Of a stretch of 23,651 bases of DNA, positions 1 to 6,912 are shown piece by piece. The translations under genes were made by a program, and so were the position numbers. The notes beneath the pieces were generated by a model, which ran no database searches, was not told the DNA's origin, and worked only from the letters and a program-made list of their open reading frames with translations. The DNA is from a bacterium (GTDB lineage: Bacteria; UBA9089; CG2-30-40-21; SBAY01). The stretch lies in NCBI GenBank assembly GCA_040757115.1, contig JBFLYA010000040.1, positions 1 to 23,651 of the forward strand. Direction: 5' to 3'. Numbering within the stretch: the stretch's first letter is position 1; each line of letters begins with the position of its first letter.

Positions 1-112
1 TATAAAAACATCAAGAAACTCTAAGGAAATAACTATAGAAATACAATAATAAAAAATTAATTTTAATCCTGTTCATCTGCGAAAATCTGCGTCCCATTTT
101 ACATTTTCAGGG
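1..112. repeat. Dispersed repeat, inverted copy of 6913-7029
   Basis: Bases 1-97 match the reverse complement of 6933-7029 with one mismatch that I can find. Weaker similarity continues to about 112 (TTTTCAGGGG against the CTCCTGAAAA side at 6918). The repeat probably continues to the left of the window. It contains the motif GCGAAAATCTGCGTCCCAT, a wobbling ATCTGCG-type sequence that recurs at 2634-2656 and 7068-7084. No coding potential is seen. Confidence 0.9.
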
Positions 113-268
113 GAAACGGTCATGCCCTGCTGGGGCACAAACGGGGATGAAAATTGAGCATAGAGATTAGAGATTGGAGATTAGCAAGAGTGCAGGTTCT
201 AATTCACTAATTCGCTAATCTCTAATTAACTATTTTTCAGGAGAATCCTCCATTTCAGTGACGCATTA
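113..268. mobile_element. MITE-like palindromic element, degenerate copy
   Basis: The right end (TTTCAGGAGAATCCTCCATT, then TCAGTGACGCATTA) matches the right ends of the elements at 1226-1430 and 13687-13864. The left end is weaker: GGTCA followed by GGGGATGAAAAT. The internal stem differs from the other two copies: AGAGATTAGAGATTGGAGAT on the left pairs roughly with ATTCGCTAATCTCTAATT on the right. A small GC hairpin, TGCCC-tgct-GGGGCA, sits near the left end. No ORF is present. Confidence 0.55.
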
Positions 269-288
269 CTTTTTTGTCAATTTCTTTC

Positions 289-317
289 TTGACATTTTGA
301 ATCAATAGTGATAAAAT
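289..317 (+). promoter_or_regulatory. Sigma70-type promoter
   Basis: TTGACA (289-294), a 17-nt spacer and TAAAAT (312-317). It points towards the GC-rich folded element, the antitoxin-like remnant and then the Lrp/AsnC gene. It was probably the promoter of the now decayed antitoxin-like gene and may still transcribe the regulator. Confidence 0.6.
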
Positions 318-333
318 ACAGGAAACTGTATAA

Positions 334-434
334 TGCGGCGATGAGTGGTAATTGCCGTGTTCCCCCCTTCGCTCCGCTCGGGGAGAACAAGGCAATGGAG
401 ACAGATGCCCTTCGGGGCACCGCTTATCGCCGCA
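334..434. repeat. GC-rich element folding as a three-way junction
   Basis: The element is much richer in GC than its surroundings and almost fully self-complementary. The outer stem pairs 334-348 (TGCGGCGATGAGTGG) with 420-434 (CCGCTTATCGCCGCA) over 15 bp with G-T pairs. Arm 1 is 351-396, ATTGCC pairing with GGCAAT and TGTTC-CCCC pairing with GGGG-GAACA. Arm 2 is 406-419, TGCCC-TTCG-GGGCA, a UUCG tetraloop closed by C-G. It lies between a promoter and the remnant at 466. It could be a REP/MITE-like element or a structured leader RNA; I recognise no named family. Confidence 0.65.
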
Positions 435-465
435 TCAGGCATATAAAAAACATTGGAGATTAATC

Positions 466-594
466 ATAACACAACTTCTTGAAAAAGCCTTTGTAGAGTC
501 AGAAGATATATTAGATAAACTGGCGGATGAAACAATTGCTGAGCATACACAAGGTAAGACAAAAACCATAGGGCTTCACAAAATTATAAAGTAA
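466..594 (+). pseudogene. Decayed antitoxin-like small gene
   Basis: Reading from ATA at 466 gives TQLLEKAF followed directly by VESEDILDKLADE and a tail containing AEHTQGKTK. I recall a common family of about 80-residue antitoxin-like proteins that begin with LLEKAF, have a middle block of roughly 35-40 residues around a KLPE-like motif, and end with an ESED-LADEA-EH-GKT segment. Here the middle block is missing and the expected ATG is ATA, although a GGAG ribosome binding site remains at 455-458. I therefore read it as a broken copy with an in-frame deletion plus a lost start. An upstream ATG at 352 would give a longer reading frame, but that frame runs through the GC-rich hairpin and is not credible. 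No toxin gene lies beside it. Confidence 0.5.
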
Positions 595-603
595 GTAATC
601 AAA

Positions 604-649
604 TGGTAACTGGTAACTAATTACCATTCACCAGTTACCAATTACCAAA
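604..649. repeat. GGTAAC-type palindromic repeat before an RBS
   Basis: GGTAACTGGTAACTAATTACC on one arm and CCAGTTACCAATTACCAAA on the other form an imperfect hairpin. It ends a few bases before the AAGGAGG ribosome binding site of the Lrp/AsnC gene. Related copies lie at 13300-13327 (before ispD) and 15995-16020 (before the class V aminotransferase). Confidence 0.75.
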
Positions 650-667
650 GATAAGGAGGTAAATTTT

Positions 668-1162
668 ATGTTAGATTCAAAAGAAAAACAGATTTTGAAG
701 ATATTAGAAAGGGATGCAAAGGTTACACCAGAAAAGATTGCGACGATGATTGGGATGACGGAAGAAGAGGTATCGGCTAAGATTAAGGAATTTGAGGATA
801 AGAAGATTATCGTGCAATACAAGACGATTATTGACTGGGAAAAAGCTGAGGAAGAAGTGGTTTATGCCTTTATTGATGTTAAGGTAGTTCCAGAGCGCAA
901 TGTCGGATTTGACGCCGTGGCAAAAAGAATATATAAATTCCCGGAGGTGCATTCGCTATATCTACTCTCCGGAACTTACGATTTATCCGTAGTAGTAGAA
1001 GGTAAAAGTATGAAAGAAATAGCCTTCTTTGTAGCAGAAAAATTGGCTACAATAGACCATGTTCAAGGCACAATAAGCCATTTTGTCTTGAAAAAGTATA
1101 AAATAGACGGCCAGGTGCTTGAACCAGAGGCAGGAGATAAAAGATTGGCAGTCACGCCGTAA
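668..1162 (+). CDS. Lrp/AsnC-family transcriptional regulator
   Basis: This 164-residue protein has the Lrp/AsnC layout. Residues 1-50 form a winged helix-turn-helix (KQILKILERDAKVTPEKIA, then MTEEEVSAKIKEFEDKKII). Residues about 66-150 form a RAM-type ligand-binding and oligomerisation domain (VYAFIDVKV, the LYLLSGTYDLSVVVEG core, and a late ISHFVLKKYK strand). The start is set by AAGGAGG at 654-660, 7 nt before the ATG. It lies upstream of an aminotransferase on the same strand, a pairing also seen in Bacillus subtilis with the alanine transaminase gene alaT and its Lrp-type regulator alaR. By analogy it may sense an amino acid and control the aminotransferase, but the 317-bp gap is occupied by repeats, so cotranscription is uncertain. 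The ligand cannot be told from sequence. Confidence 0.92.
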   Translation: MLDSKEKQILKILERDAKVTPEKIATMIGMTEEEVSAKIKEFEDKKIIVQYKTIIDWEKAEEEVVYAFIDVKVVPERNVGFDAVAKRIYKFPEVHSLYLLSGTYDLSVVVEGKSMKEIAFFVAEKLATIDHVQGTISHFVLKKYKIDGQVLEPEAGDKRLAVTP

Positions 1163-1167
1163 GAAAA

Positions 1168-1225
1168 CGGTCAGAGGTCAGATTTAAAGGCATTACCTTA
1201 TTTTCTGTCTTCGGTCCTCTGACCG
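1168..1225. repeat. Hairpin repeat with GGTCAGAGG arms
   Basis: CGGTCAGAGG (1168-1177) pairs perfectly with CCTCTGACCG (1216-1225) around a loop of about 38 nt. It begins 6 bp after the stop codon of the Lrp/AsnC gene. There is no T-run after it, so it is not a clear terminator. CCTCTGACC occurs again at 1431-1439 on the far side of the neighbouring element. Confidence 0.6.
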
Positions 1226-1430
1226 TAATAGGTCAGTGATTTTGGGGGATGAACATTAACCTGCGGATTACAGAATGATGAAAATAGTAGGCAAGTAGGT
1301 AGTAGGTAAGTAGGAAAGGGATAAAGGATGTGCACAGTATTCTTCCCCGGTAGGCAATGTCTCCCTTTCCTACTTTCCTACTCTCCTACTTCCTACTTTC
1401 AGGAGAATCCCCCATTTCACTGAGGCATTA
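1226..1430. mobile_element. MITE-like element with TAAT-TCAGTGA inverted ends
   Basis: The left end is TAATAGGTCAGTGATTTTGG and the reverse complement of the right end is TAATGCCTCAGTGAAATGGG, both followed by a GGGGGAT block. Internal stems are wobbling tandem motifs: AGTAGGCAAGTAGGTAGTAGG-like on the left, TTTCCTACTCTCCTACTTCC-like on the right. The flanks carry CCTCTGACC on both sides (1216-1224 and 1431-1439), a possible 9-bp target duplication, although that word also belongs to the adjacent hairpin family. A 24-bp ATCTGCGGATTA-type insert lies inside the left half between two GATGA words. A sister copy lies at 13687-13864. No transposase is encoded. Confidence 0.75.
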
Positions 1431-1479
1431 CCTCTGACCTTTGTTTTCTTGCCTCTGACATCTGATAGAAAGGTGATTT

Positions 1480-2634
1480 ATGAAGGATATAATTTCAGAT
1501 AAAGTAAAAAATATTCCCCCATCCGGCATCAGGAAATTCTTTGATTTAATCCTTGGGATGGAAGATGTAATTTCTTTAGGCGTAGGCGAGCCTGACTTTG
1601 TTACTCCGTGGCATATTCGGGATGCGGCTATTTACTCATTAGAACAGGGCTATACCTCTTACACCTCTAATTCTGGCTTGTTAGAATTGCGGGAATTGAT
1701 TACCCAGAGGATTAAAGATGATTACAAGGTAAAGTATAACCCGGTAAATGAAGTCTTAATCACTGTTGGTGTAAGTGAAGCCCTTGATTTAGCGATGAGG
1801 GCTATTCTTAATCCTGACGATGAGGTGATTATTCCAGAACCATCTTATGTTTCTTATAAACCCTGTGTTATCTTTGCTGGCGGGAAACCCGTAGTTATCC
1901 CAACCAATGCCTCAACTGGCTTCAAGATTAAACCAGAACAGATAGAACAGACAATAACTGAAAAAACTAAGGCTATTTTACTTTCTTATCCATCTAATCC
2001 TACTGGAGCAACGATGAATAGAGAAGAGTTAAGCAAGATAAGTGAAGTCGTAAAAAGATATGAATTAATTGTTATTGCAGACGAGATATACAAATTACTT
2101 ACTTATGATGATGAACCTGTTTGTTTTGCCTCTTTGCCGGGGATGAAGGAGCGGACTATTCTCCTGGATGGTTTTTCTAAGGCTTATGCGATGACTGGTT
2201 GGCGAATAGGATATGCCGCTGGTAATTCAGAAATTATTGGTGCGATGACCAGAATACATCAATATACGATGCTTTGTGCCTCAATCATTAGCCAGCGAGC
2301 GGCAATACAAGCTTTACGCAATAGTGACAAAGCGGTAGAAGAGATGCGAAATGAATATAATCAGCGACGAAGATTAATTGTCAAAGGGCTGAATGAAATC
2401 GGGTTAGAATGCACAATGCCAGGCGGGGCATTCTATGTTTTTCCATCAATTAAAAGGACAGGTTTGACTTCCGAAGGGTTTGCTGAAAAATTGCTTCGTG
2501 AACAAAAAGTTGCCGTCGTCCCCGGCACAGCCTTTGGTGAGTGCGGAGAAGGGTATATTCGTTGTTCTTATGCGACCTCAATGGCAAAAATTGAGAAGGC
2601 ACTGGAAAAAATGGGGGAATTTTGCGGTGTGTGA
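1480..2634 (+). CDS. PLP-dependent class I/II aminotransferase
   Basis: This 384-residue protein is a fold-type I aminotransferase of the aspartate/aromatic/alanine aminotransferase group. Visible landmarks are LGVGEPDF (residues 33-40), PSNPTG with the conserved Asn173, the PLP-contacting D201 and Y204 in ADEIYK, the Schiff-base Lys234 in GFSKAYAMTGWR, and the substrate-carboxylate Arg near residue 363 in GYIRCSYA. Its length is normal for the family. The start has an AAGGTGA ribosome binding site. The Lrp/AsnC gene upstream suggests an amino-acid-responsive role, possibly alanine or aspartate transamination; the substrate is not decidable. The stop codon is immediately followed by an ATCTGCG-type repeat (2634-2656), so the final few residues may have been altered by repeat insertion. 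Confidence 0.93.
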   Translation: MKDIISDKVKNIPPSGIRKFFDLILGMEDVISLGVGEPDFVTPWHIRDAAIYSLEQGYTSYTSNSGLLELRELITQRIKDDYKVKYNPVNEVLITVGVSEALDLAMRAILNPDDEVIIPEPSYVSYKPCVIFAGGKPVVIPTNASTGFKIKPEQIEQTITEKTKAILLSYPSNPTGATMNREELSKISEVVKRYELIVIADEIYKLLTYDDEPVCFASLPGMKERTILLDGFSKAYAMTGWRIGYAAGNSEIIGAMTRIHQYTMLCASIISQRAAIQALRNSDKAVEEMRNEYNQRRRLIVKGLNEIGLECTMPGGAFYVFPSIKRTGLTSEGFAEKLLREQKVAVVPGTAFGECGEGYIRCSYATSMAKIEKALEKMGEFCGV

Positions 2635-2672
2635 AAATCTGCGTAATCTGCGGATAAAAAAGGAATTGGAAT

Positions 2673-3164
2673 ATGCTGGATTATTTAGGGATAATTGATG
2701 CTTTCGATAAAGCAGAAATTAAATATATTATCGTCGGAGGTATGGCCGTTAATCTCCATGGCATTCCAAGAATGACTTATGATCTGGATTTACTCCTTGA
2801 TTTGGAGGATGAAAATCTGTCGAAATTCCTTAATCTTTTGAAAGAATGGGGATATAAACCCAAAGTCCCAGTGGATATTATGGATTTTGCTAATCAAGAA
2901 AAAAGAAATGATTGGATAAAAAATAAAAATATGAAGGCATTTAATCTTGTAAATGAAGAATCAATAGTAAGAGAAATTGATGTAATAATTGATTCACCAG
3001 TTAGTTATATCCAGGCAAAAAATAATATTAAATATGTAAAATTATACCATAATTTAGTCCCGGTTATTGGGCTAAATGACCTGATAATGATGAAAAAAAA
3101 TACAGGTAGAAAACAAGATGAAGCAGATATCAGATATCTGGAGGTGAAACTTGGAAAAGAATAA
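2673..3164 (+). CDS. Nucleotidyltransferase, AbiEii/DUF6036-like
   Basis: This 163-residue protein carries the minimal nucleotidyltransferase signature. VGGMAVNLHG supplies Gly22-Gly23, and RMTYDLDLLLD supplies the metal-binding pair Asp37 and Asp39. A later IDVIID segment could give the third acidic residue. This arrangement (GG, about 13 residues, DxD) is typical of stand-alone nucleotidyltransferases annotated as AbiEii/toxin-like or DUF6036. Its stop overlaps the following small gene by 14 bp, so the two are translationally coupled. A toxin-antitoxin or other accessory role is plausible for such pairs but is inference. The start has AAGGA about 8 nt upstream of the ATG. Confidence 0.8.
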   Translation: MLDYLGIIDAFDKAEIKYIIVGGMAVNLHGIPRMTYDLDLLLDLEDENLSKFLNLLKEWGYKPKVPVDIMDFANQEKRNDWIKNKNMKAFNLVNEESIVREIDVIIDSPVSYIQAKNNIKYVKLYHNLVPVIGLNDLIMMKKNTGRKQDEADIRYLEVKLGKE

Positions 3165-3336
3165 AAAGGGTGGGTTTGAATATTATTTAACTAATGAGCA
3201 GATTGAAGATTATAATAATTGGCCAGTAGAGATGAGATTAAAATGGCTTTCAGAATTTAATGCACTAAGAAAATATTACCCAAAAGAGATAATAGAAAGT
3301 CATGAAAAATTCAGGAGTGGTGAATTGATGAGGTAG
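3151..3336 (+). CDS. Small protein coupled to the nucleotidyltransferase
   Basis: A 61-residue protein starting at TTG, chosen because GGAGGTGA lies 3 nt upstream at 3140-3147 and no ATG fits. It begins 14 bp inside the upstream gene. Features are an early YYLTNEQIEDYNNWPVEMR segment, a WL-EFN-L helix and a charged C-terminus. I recall similar small proteins of the form YLT-EQI-x-P-EEKLRWLE-N beside nucleotidyltransferases, where they may be the partner of a two-gene module. There is no HEPN signature, so it is not HepT. Function unknown. Confidence 0.7.
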   Translation: MEKNKKGGFEYYLTNEQIEDYNNWPVEMRLKWLSEFNALRKYYPKEIIESHEKFRSGELMR

Positions 3337-3389
3337 AAATAGACCTCAGTATTTCACCGTAGTCAAGGTCTGCCCCCACTATCAATAGA

Positions 3390-4694
3390 ATGAATTATTC
3401 GCAAGTTATTGATTATCTTTATAGTTTAGAAAGATTTGGTATTCAATTAGGATTAGAAAGAATTACCAGATTGTTAGATATTTTAGGCAATCCGCATAAG
3501 GATTTGAAATATATTCATGTCACCGGAACGAATGGAAAAGGTTCTGTTGTAACTTTTATTGGAGAAATCTTAAAGACTGCCGGCTTTAAAGTCGGTATCT
3601 ACACCTCTCCTCATTTTATATCATTTACAGAAAGAACGACGATTAACGGCATTCCCATCTCTGAAGATGATGTCGCACAAATAATCTCTGAAAAAATACT
3701 ACCGGCAATAAAAATTCTTCCTCCGGATTTAACCCATCCTACTTACTTTGAAATAGCCACAGCGATTGCTTTAACATATTTTGCCTGGCAAAAGGTTGAT
3801 TTTGCGGTATTAGAGGTGGGTCTGGGCGGAAGATTAGACGCAACTAATGTTGTTACACCTTTAGTCAGTGTCATTACTTCGATTGGATTAGAACATCAGG
3901 ATGTTTTAGGGGAAACTTTAGAACAAATTGCTTATGAAAAGGCAGGAATAATAAAACAAAATGTGCCAGTAGTTAGTGCGGTAGCTCCACTAAAAGCCAG
4001 AGAAGTAATAAAAAAACTTGCCAAATCACAAAATTCAAAACTCTACCAGCTGGGTAAAGAGATAAAATTTAGCATAACCCAATATCCTGCCTCAACCTCA
4101 AATTATCAATTTAAAGTGCGTGGATTATTGGGAGAGTATTCAGAGTTACAAACTTCACTTTTAGGCCACCACCAGATAATTAACGCCACAACATCAATTG
4201 CTACAATAGAGATTTTAATAAAGCATTATGGACTTAAAATTACTCCTCAAGATATTAAAAAAGGTTTATTCGAAGCAAAAATTCGGGGTAGATTAGAACT
4301 CATAAAGAAAGATTCACTTAGCTTTTTATTAGATGGGGCACATAATCCTGCAGGTGTGATTGTTTTAAGAAAGGCACTTAAAGACTATTTTCCACACAGA
4401 AGATTAATTTTAATTATTGGAATCCTGAATGATAAAGATATAAAAACAATGATGAAAAAATTACTCTCTCATAATGAGCGTATTTCCCGCATAATTATTA
4501 CTCACCCCAAAACAAATAGAGCGGCAGATACAAAAACAATATATCAAGAAGTAAGTAAATATACGGATAAAATTATAGTTATTCCTCCCGTCGAAGAAAG
4601 TATAAAATATGCCGCATCAATAGCCAGTTCAGTTGATTTAATTTGCATCACTGGTTCATTATACACTATTGCCGAGGCAATTGAGCTTTTGTAA
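3390..4694 (+). CDS. folC: Folylpolyglutamate/dihydrofolate synthase FolC
   Basis: This 434-residue protein belongs to the Mur ligase-like FolC family. It adds glutamate to folates (and in many bacteria to dihydropteroate) with ATP in the cytoplasm. The P-loop is HVTGTNGKGSVV (residues 43-54). It is followed by YTSPHF, the EVGLGGRLDATN metal and substrate region, LLGHHQIINA at the domain hinge, and LDGAHNP in the C-terminal domain. Length is normal. The N-terminus fits FolC proteins starting at ATG 3390, although no good ribosome binding site precedes it. It converges with gltX across a palindromic element at 4708-4949. Confidence 0.96.
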   Translation: MNYSQVIDYLYSLERFGIQLGLERITRLLDILGNPHKDLKYIHVTGTNGKGSVVTFIGEILKTAGFKVGIYTSPHFISFTERTTINGIPISEDDVAQIISEKILPAIKILPPDLTHPTYFEIATAIALTYFAWQKVDFAVLEVGLGGRLDATNVVTPLVSVITSIGLEHQDVLGETLEQIAYEKAGIIKQNVPVVSAVAPLKAREVIKKLAKSQNSKLYQLGKEIKFSITQYPASTSNYQFKVRGLLGEYSELQTSLLGHHQIINATTSIATIEILIKHYGLKITPQDIKKGLFEAKIRGRLELIKKDSLSFLLDGAHNPAGVIVLRKALKDYFPHRRLILIIGILNDKDIKTMMKKLLSHNERISRIIITHPKTNRAADTKTIYQEVSKYTDKIIVIPPVEESIKYAASIASSVDLICITGSLYTIAEAIELL

Positions 4695-4707
4695 CTATTC
4701 CGTGCTT

Positions 4708-4949
4708 GTAACCGTTCACCGCAGAGACACAGAGAGGCAGAGAAAAAATTAAAATCTATCATCAGAGACAGAAATTTCCTTTTTTTGTGCATTTTGGGTC
4801 TTTCGTTATTTATTAATCTTTTAATACTTACTTTCGACTAACTGTTTTTAAGCATTTTTAAACACCGAAAAACGCGAAAAAAAGATATTTTCCTCTCTGT
4901 TTCTCTGCGTCTCTGCGTCTCTGCGGTAAAGGATTACCTGAACGGTTAC
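4708..4949. mobile_element. Palindromic element with GTAACCGTTCA ends
   Basis: The left end, GTAACCGTTCA (4708-4718), is the exact reverse complement of TGAACGGTTAC at 4939-4949. Inside these ends are wobbling arms: CACCGCAGAGACACAGAGAG on the left and CTCTGCGTCTCTGCGTCTCT on the right. The central AT-rich part (about 4745-4890) has no recognisable gene. The flanks read CCGTGCTT (left) and CCGTGCCC (right), a possible imperfect 8-bp target duplication. The same end sequence appears in the element at 21436-22012 and at 23359-23378. Confidence 0.75.
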
Positions 4950-4968
4950 CCGTGCCCTTTGTTCAGTG

Positions 4969-6396
4969 CTAATTGGTTTTAATTCTTTTTAAAGACACTT
5001 CCTTGCCTAATACCGCTATGATTTCAGGTAACTCAGGGCCGTGTATCTTACCAGTCAATGCCACTCTAATTGGCATAAATAATTCTTTACCTTTGACACC
5101 AATTTCTTTTCCTATATCTTTAATCACTGATGCTATCTTTTCTGGGGATAAATCATCTGTCTCTTCTAATTTTTTAGAGAAGTAATCTAATATTTGCGTT
5201 GCCTTCTCACCATTTAAAATCTCTTTTGTCTCATCATCGAAGATTATTTTTGAATTAAAAATGTAATCAACCTGGTCAGTAATTTCTGAGAGGCAATTTA
5301 TGCGGTCTTTAACCAAATCCACGACTGCCTTAAGCCACTCAAAATCACCACAACAGGTGACACATCCTTTCTTTTTCAAATAAGGGATAGCCAATTTAGT
5401 CAATCTAACCAAATCAGCATTTCTAATGTAATTGCCATTCATCCAGTTTAACTTATCTATGTCAAAAATCGCCGGACTTTTGGTCACCCGTTCTAATGAA
5501 AAATCTTTGATGAGTTCATCTACAGAATAAATTTCTTTGTTTTGCTCAGCTGAAGACCAACCGCGCAGTGCCAGATAATTGACCAATGCCTCTGGTAAAT
5601 AGCCCAGTTCTCGATAAGCCTCTGTGGATGTTGCCCCATGTCGTTTTGAGAATCTTGCCCCATCTGGTCCTAAAATCATTGGTAAATGTGCAAATTGTGG
5701 CAGGTCAAATCCAAATGTTTGATAGAGTAATATTTGTTTAGGGGTATTTGATAAATGGTCATCCCCACGAATGATATGGGTTATTTTCATTAAATAATCA
5801 TCTATTACCACCGCGAAGTTGTATGCCGCAACACCATCAGAGCGAATAATGACAAAGTCATGCAGGATTTCTGAAGAAAATTCTACATCCCCTCGAATTA
5901 AATCCTGGACGACAATCATCTCGTTTATTTCCGGGATTTTAAATCGAATGACGGGTTTTCTGCCTGCGTCTGTTAATTGTTGTCTTTGTGATGTGGTTAA
6001 ATTTCTACACCTACCATCATATCCGTGTATTCCTTGTTTTCTTTTTGCCTCCAGTTCTTCCTCAGTGCAATAACAATAATATGCCCTGTCTTCTTGCAAG
6101 AGTTTATCCGCATATTCTTGATAAATTTTTAATCTTTCTCGCTGGCGATACGGGGCATACTCGCCACCGACTTCAGGACCTTCATCCCAATCAAGCCCAA
6201 GCCATTTCAACGAACTAATAATTGTTCCTTCAGAGGCTTGTGCGGACCTCTCTAAATCCGTATCTTCAATTCTTAAGATAAATTTACCCTTGTGGTGTCT
6301 GGCAAATAGCCAGTTAAATAATGCTGTGCGGACACCACCTAAATGGAGATAACCTGTTGGACTGGGTGCAAATCTTACCCTAACCTTCTGTTCCAT
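4969..6396 (-). CDS. gltX: Glutamate-tRNA ligase
   Basis: This 475-residue class I aminoacyl-tRNA synthetase charges tRNA with glutamate. The HIGH-type motif is seen in FAPSPTGYLHLGGVRTALFN (residues 9-28) and the KMSKS-type motif as FSKRHG (249-254). Cys108, Cys110 and Cys130 lie in the zinc-finger region; the fourth ligand (often His) is replaced in the CRN context. The C-terminal anticodon-binding helices run from about residue 320. Length matches the family. Its start overlaps the end of ispF by 17 bp, so the two are co-translated. Whether it is discriminating or also charges tRNA-Gln cannot be judged here. Confidence 0.97.
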   Translation of the reverse strand: MEQKVRVRFAPSPTGYLHLGGVRTALFNWLFARHHKGKFILRIEDTDLERSAQASEGTIISSLKWLGLDWDEGPEVGGEYAPYRQRERLKIYQEYADKLLQEDRAYYCYCTEEELEAKRKQGIHGYDGRCRNLTTSQRQQLTDAGRKPVIRFKIPEINEMIVVQDLIRGDVEFSSEILHDFVIIRSDGVAAYNFAVVIDDYLMKITHIIRGDDHLSNTPKQILLYQTFGFDLPQFAHLPMILGPDGARFSKRHGATSTEAYRELGYLPEALVNYLALRGWSSAEQNKEIYSVDELIKDFSLERVTKSPAIFDIDKLNWMNGNYIRNADLVRLTKLAIPYLKKKGCVTCCGDFEWLKAVVDLVKDRINCLSEITDQVDYIFNSKIIFDDETKEILNGEKATQILDYFSKKLEETDDLSPEKIASVIKDIGKEIGVKGKELFMPIRVALTGKIHGPELPEIIAVLGKEVSLKRIKTN

Positions 6397-6871
6397 AGCC
6401 TATTTTTACCACACTTACTACGGCTACACAGGCAATTGCCTCTTTTTCACCAATGATACCGAGTCCTTTAGTCGTAGTAGCTTTGATATTTACCTCCTCT
6501 TCCTCAACATTAACCACTTTAACCACATTCTTTTTCATCTGGTCAATGTATGGAGACAATTGCGGTTCTTGAGCGATAATGGAGGCATCAATATTATTTA
6601 TAATAAAATTTTTCTCCGTGACTATTTTATAAACTCTTTCTAACAAGGTAATGCTGGAAATTCCCATTAATTCAGGTTTGCCTACACCGAATGTTCTGCC
6701 AATATCTCCCTGCCCCACACTGCCTAATAAGGCATCAATAATTGCATGGATTAGAACATCGGCATCCGAATCGCCTTCTAATCCCTTTTCATAAGGAATT
6801 TCTACCCCACCTAAGAGCAATTTCCTACCTTTGACTAATTTATGAATATCAATTCCAATTCCAACTCGCAT
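6380..6871 (-). CDS. ispF: 2-C-methyl-D-erythritol 2,4-cyclodiphosphate synthase
   Basis: This 163-residue enzyme of the non-mevalonate (MEP) isoprenoid pathway converts CDP-ME 2-phosphate to the cyclic diphosphate. Metal-binding residues are visible as Asp8 and His10 in GIGIDIHKL and His42 in ADVLIHAIIDALLG. The DSDADV segment and the late TTTKGLGIIGEKEAI block are family hallmarks. The start is supported by AAGGAAGAT 6 nt upstream of the ATG. It forms an operon with gltX. The preceding pathway gene ispD lies on the same strand about 5.7 kb upstream, which is unusual because ispD and ispF are often adjacent or fused. Confidence 0.97.
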   Translation of the reverse strand: MRVGIGIDIHKLVKGRKLLLGGVEIPYEKGLEGDSDADVLIHAIIDALLGSVGQGDIGRTFGVGKPELMGISSITLLERVYKIVTEKNFIINNIDASIIAQEPQLSPYIDQMKKNVVKVVNVEEEEVNIKATTTKGLGIIGEKEAIACVAVVSVVKIGYGTEG

Positions 6872-6912
6872 TTTTTATCTTCCTTGAAAATAATCCGCAA
6901 GATTTTACCGCA

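Noticed and set aside
352-465. N-terminal extension of the antitoxin-like remnant from ATG 352
   Set aside because: It reads through the GC-rich three-way-junction element and gives a low-complexity Arg/Ser/Gly sequence without family resemblance.
1168-1225. Rho-independent terminator after the Lrp/AsnC gene
   Set aside because: The loop is about 38 nt and no T-run follows the stem; it fits the dispersed hairpin repeats better.
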